Source of the DNA: Serilophus lunatus
Lineage: Eukaryota; Chordata; Aves; Passeriformes; Eurylaimidae
Direction: 5' to 3'
Assembly (NCBI GenBank): GCA_013399895.1
Contig: VXBA01004205.1
Location: 1-64,000, forward strand
Length of the DNA stretch: 64,000 nt
Part shown: positions 24,707-36,100 of the stretch, one piece after another
How positions within the stretch are numbered: the stretch's first letter is position 1
Layout: each line of letters starts with the position of its first letter
Position numbers and translations under genes: made by a program
The notes under the pieces: generated by a model
What the model was told of the DNA's origin: nothing
Seen by the model: only the letters and a program-made list of their open reading frames with translations
The model's database searches: none

Positions 24707-27700
24707 ATGGCGAGCCCCGCCGTGCTGGGGCTGCTGCCCCCCCTGAGCTCCCCGCCCGGCCCCAACCTGAACAACAACAACAACAACAACCAGGGCGTGA
24801 GGAAGTGCGGGTACCTGCGCAAGCAAAAGCACGGCCATAAGCGCTTCTTCGTGCTGCGCGGCCCGGGCGGCGGGGAGGAGGCGGGGGGCGCCCGGCTGGA
24901 GTACTACGAGAGCGAGAAGAAATGGAAGAACAAGTCCGGGGCGCCCAAGCGGGTGATCGCCCTGGACTCCTGCCTCAACATCAACAAGCGGGCAGACGCC
25001 AAGCACAAGTACCTCATCGCCCTCTACACCAAGGACGAGTACTTCGCCGTGGCTGCCGAGAACGAGCAGGAGCAGGAGGGCTGGTACCGCGCTCTCACCG
25101 ATCTGCTCAACGAGGGCAAGGCGGCCTGCCAGGGGTCCCCCCACCGCCACCTCGCCTCCCCCTTCTCCGCCTCCTGCGGCGCGGCCGCCGCCTCTCTGGC
25201 CGCCGCTGGCGAAGACCTCAACTACGGGCTGATCGCGCCGGCCACCGCTGCCTACCGGGAGGTCTGGCAGGTGACGCTGAAGCCCAAGGGCTTGGGGCAG
25301 AGTAAAAACCTCACCGGCGTCCACCGGCTCTGCCTCTCGGCCCGCACCATTGGGTTCGTGCGTCTCAACTGCGAGCTGCCCTCGGTCACGCTGCAGCTGA
25401 TGAACATCCGCCGCTGCGGCCACTCCGACAGCTTCTTCTTCATCGAGGTGGGGCGCTCGGCCGCCACCGGCCCCGGCGAGCTCTGGATGCAGGCGGACGA
25501 CTCAGTGGTGGCCCAAAACATCCACGAGACCATCCTCGAGGCCATGAAGGCGCTGAAGGAGCTGTCCGAGTTCCGGCCCCGAAGCAAGAGCCAGTCCTCC
25601 TCCTCCTCTTCCTCCGGCGGGGCCGGCGGGCCCGGCGGCAGCGGCGCCTCTGCCACCCACCCGATCACCGTGCCCGGTCGCCGGCACCACCACCTCGTCA
25701 ACCTGCCTCCCAGCCAGACCGGCCTCCTCCGCCGCTCTCGCACCGACAGCCTCGCCGCCGGCGCCGGCTCCAAGTGCACGCCGTGCCGGGTGAGAACGGC
25801 CAGCGAGGGTGACGGCTGTCGGGTGGGCTCGGCGGCCGGCAGCCCCATGAGCCCGGGCCCCGTGCGGACCCCCCTGAGCCGCTCGCACACGCTCAGCAGC
25901 GGCGGAGGCCGGCAGGCGGGGAAGCTGCTGCCGGTGCTGGCCGGCGGCGGGCTGCAAAGCAGCCGTTCCATGTCCATGCCCGCCTCCCACTCGCCCCCTT
26001 CCGCCACCAGCCCCATCAGCCTCTCCTCCAGCAGCGGTGTCGGCTCCGAGCCTGCCCACCCCCATCACCCGCAGCGCCCGTCCAGCGGCAGCGCCTCCGT
26101 CTCCGGCTCTCCCAGCGACGCTGGCTTCATGTCGTTCGACGAGTACGGCTCCAGCCCGGGCGGCGACCTGCGGCCCTTCTCCTCCTCCTCCACCACCAGC
26201 AACCGCAGCAACACCCCCGAGTCGGTGGCCGAGACCCCCCCAGTGCGGGACCCGGGGGGTGGCACCGATCTCTACGGCTACATGGCGATGGAGCGGCCCC
26301 CGAGCGGCCGCCTCTGCTACCGGCCCTGCCCCGACGGTGCCGGCGACAGGTGCCATCGGAAGCGGACCTATTCCCTGACCACGCCGTGCCGGCAGCGACC
26401 CGCCCCGCCGCAGGTCTCCTCCGCCTCCCTCGACGAGTACACGCTGATGCGCGCCACCTTCGCAGGCAGCGCCGGCCGCCTCTTCCCTTCTTGCCAAGCC
26501 GGGGCTTCCCCCAAAGTGACCTACACCCCCTACCCAGAGGACTACGGGGACATCGAGATCGGCTCCCACCGCAGCTCCGGCAGCAGCAGCACCAATCTGG
26601 CACCGCCAGCAGCGGGGGGAGGAGCGGGAGACGATGACGGCTACATGCCCATGACCCCCGGTGTGGCCGTAGCCTTAGGGCAGGGAAATCGGGGCGGTGA
26701 TGATTACGTGCCCATGAGCCCCACCAGCGTGTCTGCCCCCAAGCAGATACTGCAGCCCCGGGCAGGGATGGGTGGTGGGTCCCCCGGGAACGGGAGCAGC
26801 TACAAGACCAGCTCGCCTGGGGAGAGCTCCCCTGATGACAGCGGGTACATGCGGATGTGGTGCGGCTCCAAGCTGTCTGTGGAGAGCTCAGATGGGAGGC
26901 TGAGTAATGGCGACTATATCAATATGTCCCCTCGGGACCCCCAGCATGGGCCCCAAGTTCCCTCCCTTACCCCCCCGGACTTCTTTTTTGCCCCTTCAGG
27001 GCATGGGTCCAGTGAGCCTCCAAAGCCCGGCTGCTATTCATACAGCTCTTTACCCCGCTCTTACAAGAGCCAGGGCTTGGCAAAGGATAGCGACCAGTAT
27101 GTCTTCATGAACTCCCCGGGGAGGATGATCCCGGAGGAGGCGGTGTGTGGAGTGGGCCACTCGCTTGCCAGCACCTTTGCCCCTTCCAGCCACACGGTGC
27201 CTTCGCCCCTGCGGCACAGCCGGACCGAGAGCTTCCTCAGCCAGCGGTGCCAGCGGGCAGCCCGGCCCAGCCGCCTCTCTTTGGAGACCTTGCGGACGAT
27301 GCTGCCCAGCATGAACGAGCACCCTCTGCCGCCTGAGCCCAAGAGCCCTGGTGAATACATCAACATTGACTTTGGGGATACTGCTGTCTATTCTCCCCCC
27401 TCGCTGCCTGCCGATAGCCCAGCCTCTTCCCTGGGTTCAGGCACGGGGCAGAGGCGCTCCCCGCTCTCTGACTACATGAACATTGACTTCGGGTCACAGT
27501 CGCCTTCCCAGTCGGGCACGGTCTCAGTGGGTTCCTTGGAAGCTCTCTCACCAGGCTCTTCCTCCAGCACCAGCCAGCCCAATGGGTGCTACCTGAAGGC
27601 AGATGTGGGGGTGGCTTGCTCATCCAGCCCATCAGATGGTGGGGATTACACAGAGATGACCTTTGGCATGGCCACCACCCCACCCCAACCCATCATTCAG

Positions 27701-28205
27701 AAGCCAGAAAGTGCCCGTGTCACCAGCCCCACAGCTGGGCTGAAGAGGCTCACCCTTTCTGGGGTGGAGGCTTTCATTCTCTCAAGCCCTCCCCCAGACC
27801 CAAACCGGGGGGCCAAAGTCATCCGGGCAGATCCCCAGGGGCGGAGGAGGCACAGCTCAGAAACTTTCTCTTCCACCACCACTGTGACCCCAGTGTCCCC
27901 TTCCTTCGCACACAACCCCAAACGACACAATTCGGCCTCGGTGGAGAATGTGTCCCTCAGGAAAAGCGAAGGCCTAGAGGAGGAGCAGGGTAGCAGTCCC
28001 ATGTGCCGGGAGACCTCGGCTGGCTTCCAGAATGGCCTCAACTACATTGCCATTGATGTGGTGGATGGATCCCTGGCAAACTGTGACAGATCTAGGTTGA
28101 AAGCCAGGCACCTCCTGAATGGGGGCATCAATGGAGTGGAGATGAGCACCTATGCCAGCATAGACTTTCTGTCTCACAACCTAAAAGAAGCCAGTGCTGT
28201 GAAAG
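24707..28205 (+). CDS. IRS2: Insulin receptor substrate 2, exon 1 coding part
   Basis: Cytoplasmic docking protein phosphorylated on tyrosine by insulin and IGF1 receptors. It recruits PI3K, GRB2 and SHP2. The exon encodes residues 1-1166 plus the first base of codon 1167. The N-terminus MASP, the Asn run (about 22-28) and VRKCGYLRKQKHGHKRFFVL identify IRS2 rather than IRS1. The PH domain spans about 31-137 and the PTB domain about 179-290. A KRLB-like region surrounds LYGYMAM (Tyr523/525). YXXM sites that bind the p85 SH2 domains are at Tyr525, 578, 646, 667, 714, 737, 798 and 981. SPGEYINIDFG (Tyr884) is the GRB2-type site; Tyr923 lies in a similar DYMNIDFG. LNYIAIDV (Tyr1113) and YASIDF (Tyr1149) are SHP2-type sites. 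AKT/14-3-3-like RSRTDS (Ser348) and RTYS motifs are present. The ATG has G at -3 and +4, and the nearest in-frame upstream stop is at 24323. The final product is 1167 aa, shorter than human (1338), mostly through shorter low-complexity linkers. The donor AAAG/GTGAGT follows 28205. Confidence 0.97.
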
Positions 28206-29689
28206 GTGAGTAGCTGCATCCGATAGCGCCTGCTCTGTGTGTTTGTGCTTAGAGTTTGGATAACGCAGCATCGTGTTCTATTGTGTAGAGCACTTTCTCT
28301 CCTTGCTTCCTTAAAAATCACTTTTATCCCCCTTTACACATCCTGTAATAAGCAGTTTTGGAGGAACATGGTGGCTCTTTGGGGGGAAAAAAAGGTCTAA
28401 TTTTTGGATATTTCTTTATGTTTCAATTCTACTGTGACATTACTGTGTTTACTTCTGGGTACCCTAATAGAAGCTGATGTTTACACAGTTACTATGTTTG
28501 GGCTGTACTTCAGAGCTTTCTTATGTAAGATTTTGGAAAGTGTTTGGAAAATGTGACCAAAATACTTTACGTTAATGCAGCTTCTAAATACTACTTTAAA
28601 ATGTTAAACGGTTGAATTAAAACCAGGATTGTTTGACTGAGGACATCAAATGGCAAAAACAATCCTTGGCTTTTCAGCTGACACTGTCTATAATATCAAA
28701 ATGAGAAGGATAAATTCAGTATCGTCGTTTTGAAATACCTTATCTCTTGCAAAAGTTTTAATCATGGTGGGCGCAGAATGTGAACTAAAAAAATTACAGT
28801 AATTCTTTTCAGAAGTCACCCTATGCTTGAGCTCTTGCATGTTCATGTTGTATTACAATTTCACTAAAGGACCCACCCTGTGGTGGTGTGTTGCAGCTGA
28901 CAGCTGAGTCCCAGCATGGATGACTACTTGGTTGGCTTGCTTTTATATGGATTGCAAATGTTGGGTTTTCAAAGACAAAAGCAATCTGAAGAAATCAGAA
29001 ATTTGGGATGTGAAAGAATTTAATTTTAAGTATGTAGCCGTTCCTTTATCCAGCAGCTAGGTATGCTGTTGGGAAAATAAGAAAGAAACAAATACCCTCC
29101 CTTCTCCCCAAAATAGCAACTTGCCTTCTCTCAGCGAGTAAGGGTTTGTAGACTACTATCGGCTGGTTGAGGAGGGCACAGAACAGGCAGCCTGTCAAGG
29201 AGAAAAAGTTAACGATGAGACACCATAAGGATTCCCTTGACTCTTAAATTTGTGTAGGATATGGTAGTTTAAACCCCCCGTGCATACATAGCTGTAATAC
29301 GTGTTTATGGGTCTAGCTGGGTGAAATGACGTATGAAAAAGTAGTTGCTTGGAGGGGAATAAGTATTGCTTCTGTAGTGACAGTGCTGACACAGGCATCG
29401 ATAACAAGTGAACAGCAACAGCTTGTAAGAGCCACTTGCAGTTTTTTTTCCTTGTGTTTTCTTAGTAGCTAGTTGATTTTGAAGAAGAAAATATTTTCTC
29501 TTTTGATAGGAAGTACAGGAAGATGGAAAAGATGAGAGATCCACCGTTTGCAGAGCAAGCTTTGCACCTAATTAAGACGAAAGGATTGTTGAATGCAATG
29601 TCAGAGTTTGAAAGGATGAAGGCTTATTCTGAATGACTGGAAGGGTTGAGGGCAGAGCCTTATTTGTCTCTTGCTTTTAGTTTTTCTGG

Positions 29690-30120
29690 GGTCGTTTTCA
29701 GAATCCCCGTGGCTTTGCCCGAGCGCGGTGCGGATGCTGCAGCCCCCGGCTCTCCTTGCCCGGCCTTGAGATGGCGTTCCCGGGCGCCAGAGACGATCGC
29801 GCTCCCCTGATTTTTTTGCAAACGGACTTTTCACAGAAACGAGGAGCTTTTCCTGAGCCACCTACAGCCCCAAACTGCAAAGCGAGCCCGGTGTTGGGAA
29901 AGCGCTGTTTCCACTGCAATTCCCAAATTGCTGACCCTGAGGCGGGAGGAGGGGAGTGGGGGGAGGGCGGGCGCCGGTTCCCAGGAAAACCCGGCGCGGG
30001 AGCGCGGCCGGGATCCAGGCGGCATGTGGGAATGGGGGGAGATGCTCGGTCAGATAAGGAGGGGGAAACGACCGCTGTCCTTCCCAGCCAGTAAACAAAA
30101 GGATAATGCAGCCTTGTTAA
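29690..30120. promoter_or_regulatory. GC-rich, CpG-containing patch within IRS2 intron 1
   Basis: Roughly 430 bases with CpG clusters (GGGCGCCAGAGACGATCGCG, CCCGGCGCGGGAGCGCGGCC) and a G-rich string GGCGGGAGGAGGGGAGTGG continuing into GGGGGAGGGCGGG, set in AT-rich intron about 1.5 kb after exon 1. It could be an intronic enhancer or alternative promoter. No splice-linked coding exon is recognisable. Confidence 0.45.
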
Positions 30121-33100
30121 TGTGGTACTCGGCGTACGGCGGAAAGAGCTCAGAGTGTGTTTGTCCAAGGATGGTTATAGGCTTGCCTTATTTTAATATT
30201 TAATCTGCATGCGTGTTTGTTTTTCCTCTTTCCCGTAAGCTTCTAAATGCAGATCACGTGGGGAAGCGGTGCGGGGAAGCTCGTTGGGATTGAGTGTCTC
30301 TGTCGAAAGTGGGCTGTCTTCTCGCCATCTCACTTCCCTGAGAGGGGTGCCAGCCTGTGGGGTGTGCTCTGGGGTACGGGGTACAGGGAGGGAGGGGCGG
30401 ACGTAACCAGAGTCAGGCCAAGGGAGTAAGGAAGAACCTCACACCACCAGCATCGACAGCCAGTGATGTGCGTGTGGGAGATTGGGTACCAAAAATGGGA
30501 CTTCAGGATAATTGCACTCGTCAAACTGGGAAAGTCATAGCGCGGGGAAGGAGAAATACATCACAGAGGGCTTCGTTGGTTTAAGTTGAATCAAATCATA
30601 AAGTTTTGCGAATTTCCTAGTTTCCCTGTTGGTTTTAATGGGATTTCACACCAAAGTTTGTTTACTGAAAGATTTCTGCCACTGTTAAAAGGGCGAACCA
30701 GTATTGTGCTTATGTATTTGCATTTCAAACATTGTGATTTGGGAGAGTACTAAGAATCTCACGTTTTTTTAGAGAAACACATATGCAATTTAAAACGGTA
30801 TTTTGCATATAAGCAAGATTATTTTAACAGTAGTAGTGTAGATCTGAGAATCTAGTTCTGTGAAAATTAGTTGTTTGCACAAGAGAGTTTATATAATCAG
30901 TGCTGTTTATTTAGCTGTTTGCACTTTTTTCAAATTTTTGTTTTTAAGTACGTTAGAAAAGTGAGAAGCTTCTTCAAAAAACAAAAGTGGTTTCTAGTAA
31001 GTTTTAAACAGTATATTTAACATTTAGAACAGGAGACTGTGAGATAGAGAGTATATAAACAAGCTCCTCGTAATTACCTTCTCAGTAAACTAATATTTCG
31101 ATTTGTATAAAACACATGTAAAATATGATAGTTTAAATTCATCCTTCTGATCTGTAGCAGTAGTTGTGCTTTCATGGGGATAAATATTTTAAGGGAAATG
31201 ATTTGTGTCATTTAAAGGTGGCTGGCTTTCATGTGTAGCTTGTCTCTCTGCTATCAGTAACTTGCCTCTGCTGCAGGTAGTGCTGTGCTTTTGGAAATCT
31301 CTGCCGATATTATCCCCTCGTGATAGGAGCAAGGAGTGCATCCACAACTGCTGTCAGAACAGTTAACAACATTACTTGAAATTATAGTTTCATATAGTTT
31401 TATCGTGTTCTGAAAATGTGCAATTATTTAAGAATTGGAAATACAATTGCTTTCATCTGATATGTAAATAAAATGATGCTGGTTGGTTAAAACTTGTTAC
31501 TTGCTAATAATTAGCCTTTCTTCTTCAATTATGGTTGCTTTTTTTCCTTAAAAACGTATGAAAAGTGTATTGATTTAGTTATGTGGTGTTTAAACTGTTT
31601 TCATATAGTGTGAATTATTCAGTATATTTATGACAGGTTACACCCAATAATGATGTGACTTCTTATGGTAGATCTTGGTTCTCTTGATGTCAAATGGGAA
31701 TTTTGTCTCTGTCTCCTTTGGGTTAAGATTTTACTTTTTGTGTGTAATTCTGAAATTCTTAAGATTCTCATTAAATTTAGTGGGTGTATAGTAAGGAATT
31801 ATGCTTAATTGAAACTTACCAGTCTCAGGTAGATAATCTTTAGTTTTGTTTTCTTTTTCATTCACAGAGTGTTCTGTAGCTTGAACTTTTAAATATTTCT
31901 AGTAATTGGTCTGGGTTTCTAAAAATGGACAGATACTATGTGTAATGGTGCAAATAAACCTGAGGGTTCTTTTCCTCCCTTGTTAATTTCTTTTGTCATG
32001 ATATGTTTAAAGAAGTCATCATCTGTAATGCATCTGCTTAAGATCCTAATAAGATAATTTTTGATAATAATGACCCTCACCCCTGCCTTGTCAATTAGCT
32101 TTTAGTTTCGTGAAGGTTTTATGGTTACAGCTAAACAATAAAAAGCCTCTTAAGAAATATCTTCCTGTGTCTTTCTAATGGTGTTCTAGTTTGTTGGAGA
32201 CATAACCTGTGTTTCCTTTTTCTTTGAGATTACTTTGCATAATGAATTCTTTTACTGGTTTTTTTCCTCCTCTTCATATGCCAACTGACACAAAATTTTG
32301 ATTCTCCAAGTGACAGGAGAATGTTTGTCTCTTTAACAAAACTAATGTTAATTTTTAAATTACTTTTAAAAAGTCCTATAATTACATGCTGTATTAAAAA
32401 TCTATACATCTTTTGAAGTCTTTCTTGAATAAATCTGTTGTAGTTTCTCTTACTGTTAAGTTCTGAGAAAATGTCAAAACTAACAGCAAAAAGAACTTCC
32501 AATAACTTAACCTGAAATTTTTAATGCTAAGTGTTTCTCTTACAACATCTCAACATTCACCTATTGTCTTTCAGGCAGCATTTTACAGCTGACCAAACCA
32601 AAACGGTTAGATCTCAACCTAGCAGTGCCTCTTGTGAAACATGAAATGTAAACTGAAATTATCTAAGATTAAATGAAGCCTTTGATATTTTAAATTATGT
32701 TGATGATACGGATGTCAGCTTCTTACAAGCAGACAGAATATTATAACGTGTGACATCTATTAGACTTTTATTCTTTATACTTTGAATTATGTTCAGCTAT
32801 CCTGCTTATAGAAAGAATGTCATGGTTACTTTGAGTCATTTAAGATAAATTGTTATAGACCAAGTTGAATGGTGGGTTTGTTCTGAAATGAACCAGTACA
32901 GTCATTGCTCAAGGCAGAGGAAATGCTTAGGTTGATGATTGCTTCTGATTACTTGATTTCTTTCAAGATAGCTACAGAGGCTAACGTTTGTTTTTAAGTA
33001 AAAAGAGTAAAAGGAGTGTTTGAACAGAAAGAGTATTAGGACATGTTTTATATGGTGGGTTTGTTTTGTTTTGTTTTTTTTTTTAAATGCAGAGAGAATA

Positions 33101-36100
33101 TCCTGAGTTTCTGTATGTTTGATTTACTATCATTTTTAAATAGTGTTAATTACACTGGAATGCTAAAGTGCTTTTTATAAGTTAAAGCGCAGCAAACGTC
33201 TACTGAAAAATTCAGTGTAATTCAGCTGTTAAACGGCAACATAGTTGTATCCAGGTCTTTTCTGTCTATATCAGTTTTTATCTAAAAACACCATTAATAT
33301 GTTTCTTTTTAAAGTAAAAAACACGTAAAGAAATGGGTTTTTTCTTTTGATTTTTTGAAGTATGGTTTGCTGTTTGTTGCTGGTTGTCCAGATGTTTTTT
33401 CTTTATGTCTAAGTTTGTTGTGTTAGTCATGATACTTTTGTGGAAGTTTGAACATTAAGCTGGTGCAGCATGTGTAATAACAAGTGAAGTGAGTATATTG
33501 ACTGGTTTGATAAAATAGAATGTGTAATTATGAGGCTTTCACAGCTGTTTTTTGTTGTAGTTTCTTAAAATGTTTGCTTGAAGGGATCTGTGTATGCATG
33601 GAAATCGGTAGTATCCCTCGAGCTTTTAGAAGACTTTGTAGTGACCCTAAAGTTCAGATATGTTTTCTTTGTGTGTCTGTTGTCTGGCATGTAATTATTT
33701 TTAGTTTTTGTGCATATGCATGTAAGGGGTCAAGAGCGGCAGCCTTGAAAAGGCAAGTTCAACTGAGTAGGTCCCTTGCTGCTGGTTATTGAAAAGGCTG
33801 GCTTTCTTGCTGCAGACTTTTCAGGGGAAAACTTCTCTTGTGGGATTTGTTGTTGTTGTTGTTGTTTGGGTGTTTTTTTTTTACACTTGTGTTTGTGTCA
33901 ACTGCCTTTGGCTACCCACCATGTTTGGCTTCTTGGATTAGTCAGTCTGCCAGGCGCTCTGGAGAACCGGCAGCAGTAAACAAGAGCCAGCAAAGGTGAC
34001 TGCTCCCACTGTCTTTTATATGCAAGTTATGTAGCAGCATGGGTTTTCCCCTGCATCTGTCAGCTTTGGAGGAAACCAGGATACTGGTTAAGATTGCATT
34101 TGCAGTTTTCACACTAATATAGGTAGAACAAATTCCTCAGTTGCGGGGTTGTGTTTGTAGTTAAAACAAGCTTTTGAGACTTAGGTATTATAAACCTCAT
34201 CCAAACCACAGAGAAATCAATGCAAAGATTGCTTATATCTTTACAAAGGGTCACCTAAAAGGGGACTCTTTAGCACTTCATGAAGTCTTAAAGTGCTGAT
34301 ACATATATTAATGGTTGAGGCTCACTCAAATACAGCAGTAGTTTGTCATCTCAGTGCTGCCAGTTAAACAGTAATGAGCAACTGTCCTGAAGAATAGGTA
34401 AATGCCTGCGTATTTCCATGGAGTTGTGCTATTGCTTGGGAGCTGAGGTGACAAATCGGCCACTAAACTAGACTGTTAAGGAGAGCTGTTCAATCTGGTG
34501 AGAAATCCCTTTAGAAATTGATTTTAAGGACCAAAGACAATACTTGAAGTTCTGTTTACTATTTTTGCTTTAAAAAAAAATTCAAAACAGACATTCTCAA
34601 TTTTTTATCATTGGTGATGACCCCAAATTGTGTGTAGGTGTATCAAAAATAGTAATTCTAAAAAAAAAAAAATCCAGTTCTTGCTTGCAGTAAAGGTCAA
34701 TACGTGCTGGAAAGAGGCACGTTACAAGAGAACAGTGGGGGAGATGCTTCCCAGAATAAACATTTGTTTCTAGGGCAGGTTTTTCTTTTTTAAATCCTGA
34801 ATTGCCTGTCTCAGTTAAATAAAAGTTACTTTAGAGTGTATTTTTTTATCTCAGTAAATCCATCACAAAAACAGTTAGGGAAAAAACCAACCCAAGCCAC
34901 AAACCTAAGCCCCACCTCCGATAGTAACATCTACACAGCAGAAGAGTAATGCTATAGCTTTATTGCATAGATTAGGAATGATTCAGTGTTTTGTTTACAT
35001 TATTTGTCAATCTCTTCAGCATCCTAGAGGAGAACACTTCCTTCCTGGCAGATGGCAGCCCCAGGGCCATGCACCTGCCATTACAAGCCCTACGCAGTAG
35101 TAATCTACCCCAGCATCACTGTTGACAAGAGGCTAATGATTGGGGACTGTCTGCCTGACAGCCTAAACAAAATAGGAACGTGTTTGTCCTTCAGTAAGGG
35201 GCTCAGAGGTCTTAGGCAGGGACAGTCAGGACAGTATGCTGAAAAATTATAATGGAATTTAGTTTAGACCTCCTTGGTAGTGTTTGCAGTATGAGCCAGT
35301 TGTAAGGTAACGATGCTTGAAAAAGCAAACCATATCTCAAAGAAGGGATTTTCTGTTTCTCTGGCAGAGTGACAGTTGACTTAATATTAATAGCTCAGTG
35401 TTGATGGGAGCGAGGCTTGCGTGATTTAGCTGGCTGTGCCACTGCCCTCTGCAGCAGCCTGCCCTCGCTGGGAGCAGGGAGTCGGGTGTGCTTGCGCTGC
35501 TAAACGGGGCCATAAGAGGTGTTAGAAAGTCAGAATGTCTCTTTAATTGTTTGAGTGGGGTGTGTTTGGCGCTTGCATAATGCGTTCCCATTTCAGTAAT
35601 TTGATTTGTGATTTTATGTTTTTATCGTGTCATTAGACCAGGATCTCTTATTTTTTGTTGATTTCTCTTATGCATATGTGTGTGTTTGCTTTTCTTCTTT
35701 GCAACTAATGTGGGTGATGTTTTTAGGGGACACCACCCAAGGCAAGGGTATCTTTGAACTAGGCCAGGATGTTCTTTGCTAAATTTAAAAACTCCCAAAT
35801 ATTACCCAGAGTTTGTAGGGTATTAAGCAGGATTACATGACGCACGGATTAGACATTGTTGAGCAGCTTGTTTTTGTTTGAAGGGGTCAGAAATGGAGGC
35901 ACCGGGGCTTTAGTGTGATGCCAAAATAGCAAGCTTGCTGATAATCAGAAACAGCAGAAGCTTCTTAAAAACAGTAGAGCTCTGTGGAGAATTTTCCGAC
36001 CTTTTCCAAGTGATGCTTTAGTAAAATCTGTTTGATAGGTGCTGTGATGATGAGTGTAAGGTATGAAACTCATTGTTCTGTTGAGTTTCAGTTTCCAAAT

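Noticed and set aside
25502..26569. 355-codon minus-strand open frame inside IRS2 exon 1
   Set aside because: Antisense shadow of a GC-rich coding exon. The Gly/Ala/Arg-rich translation follows from codon bias of IRS2.
28206..28213. Taking the TAG at 28211 as the true IRS2 stop, making it a single-exon gene
   Set aside because: A full-consensus donor overlaps this point, and an acceptor at 49807 restores the conserved C-terminal VKE in the right phase.
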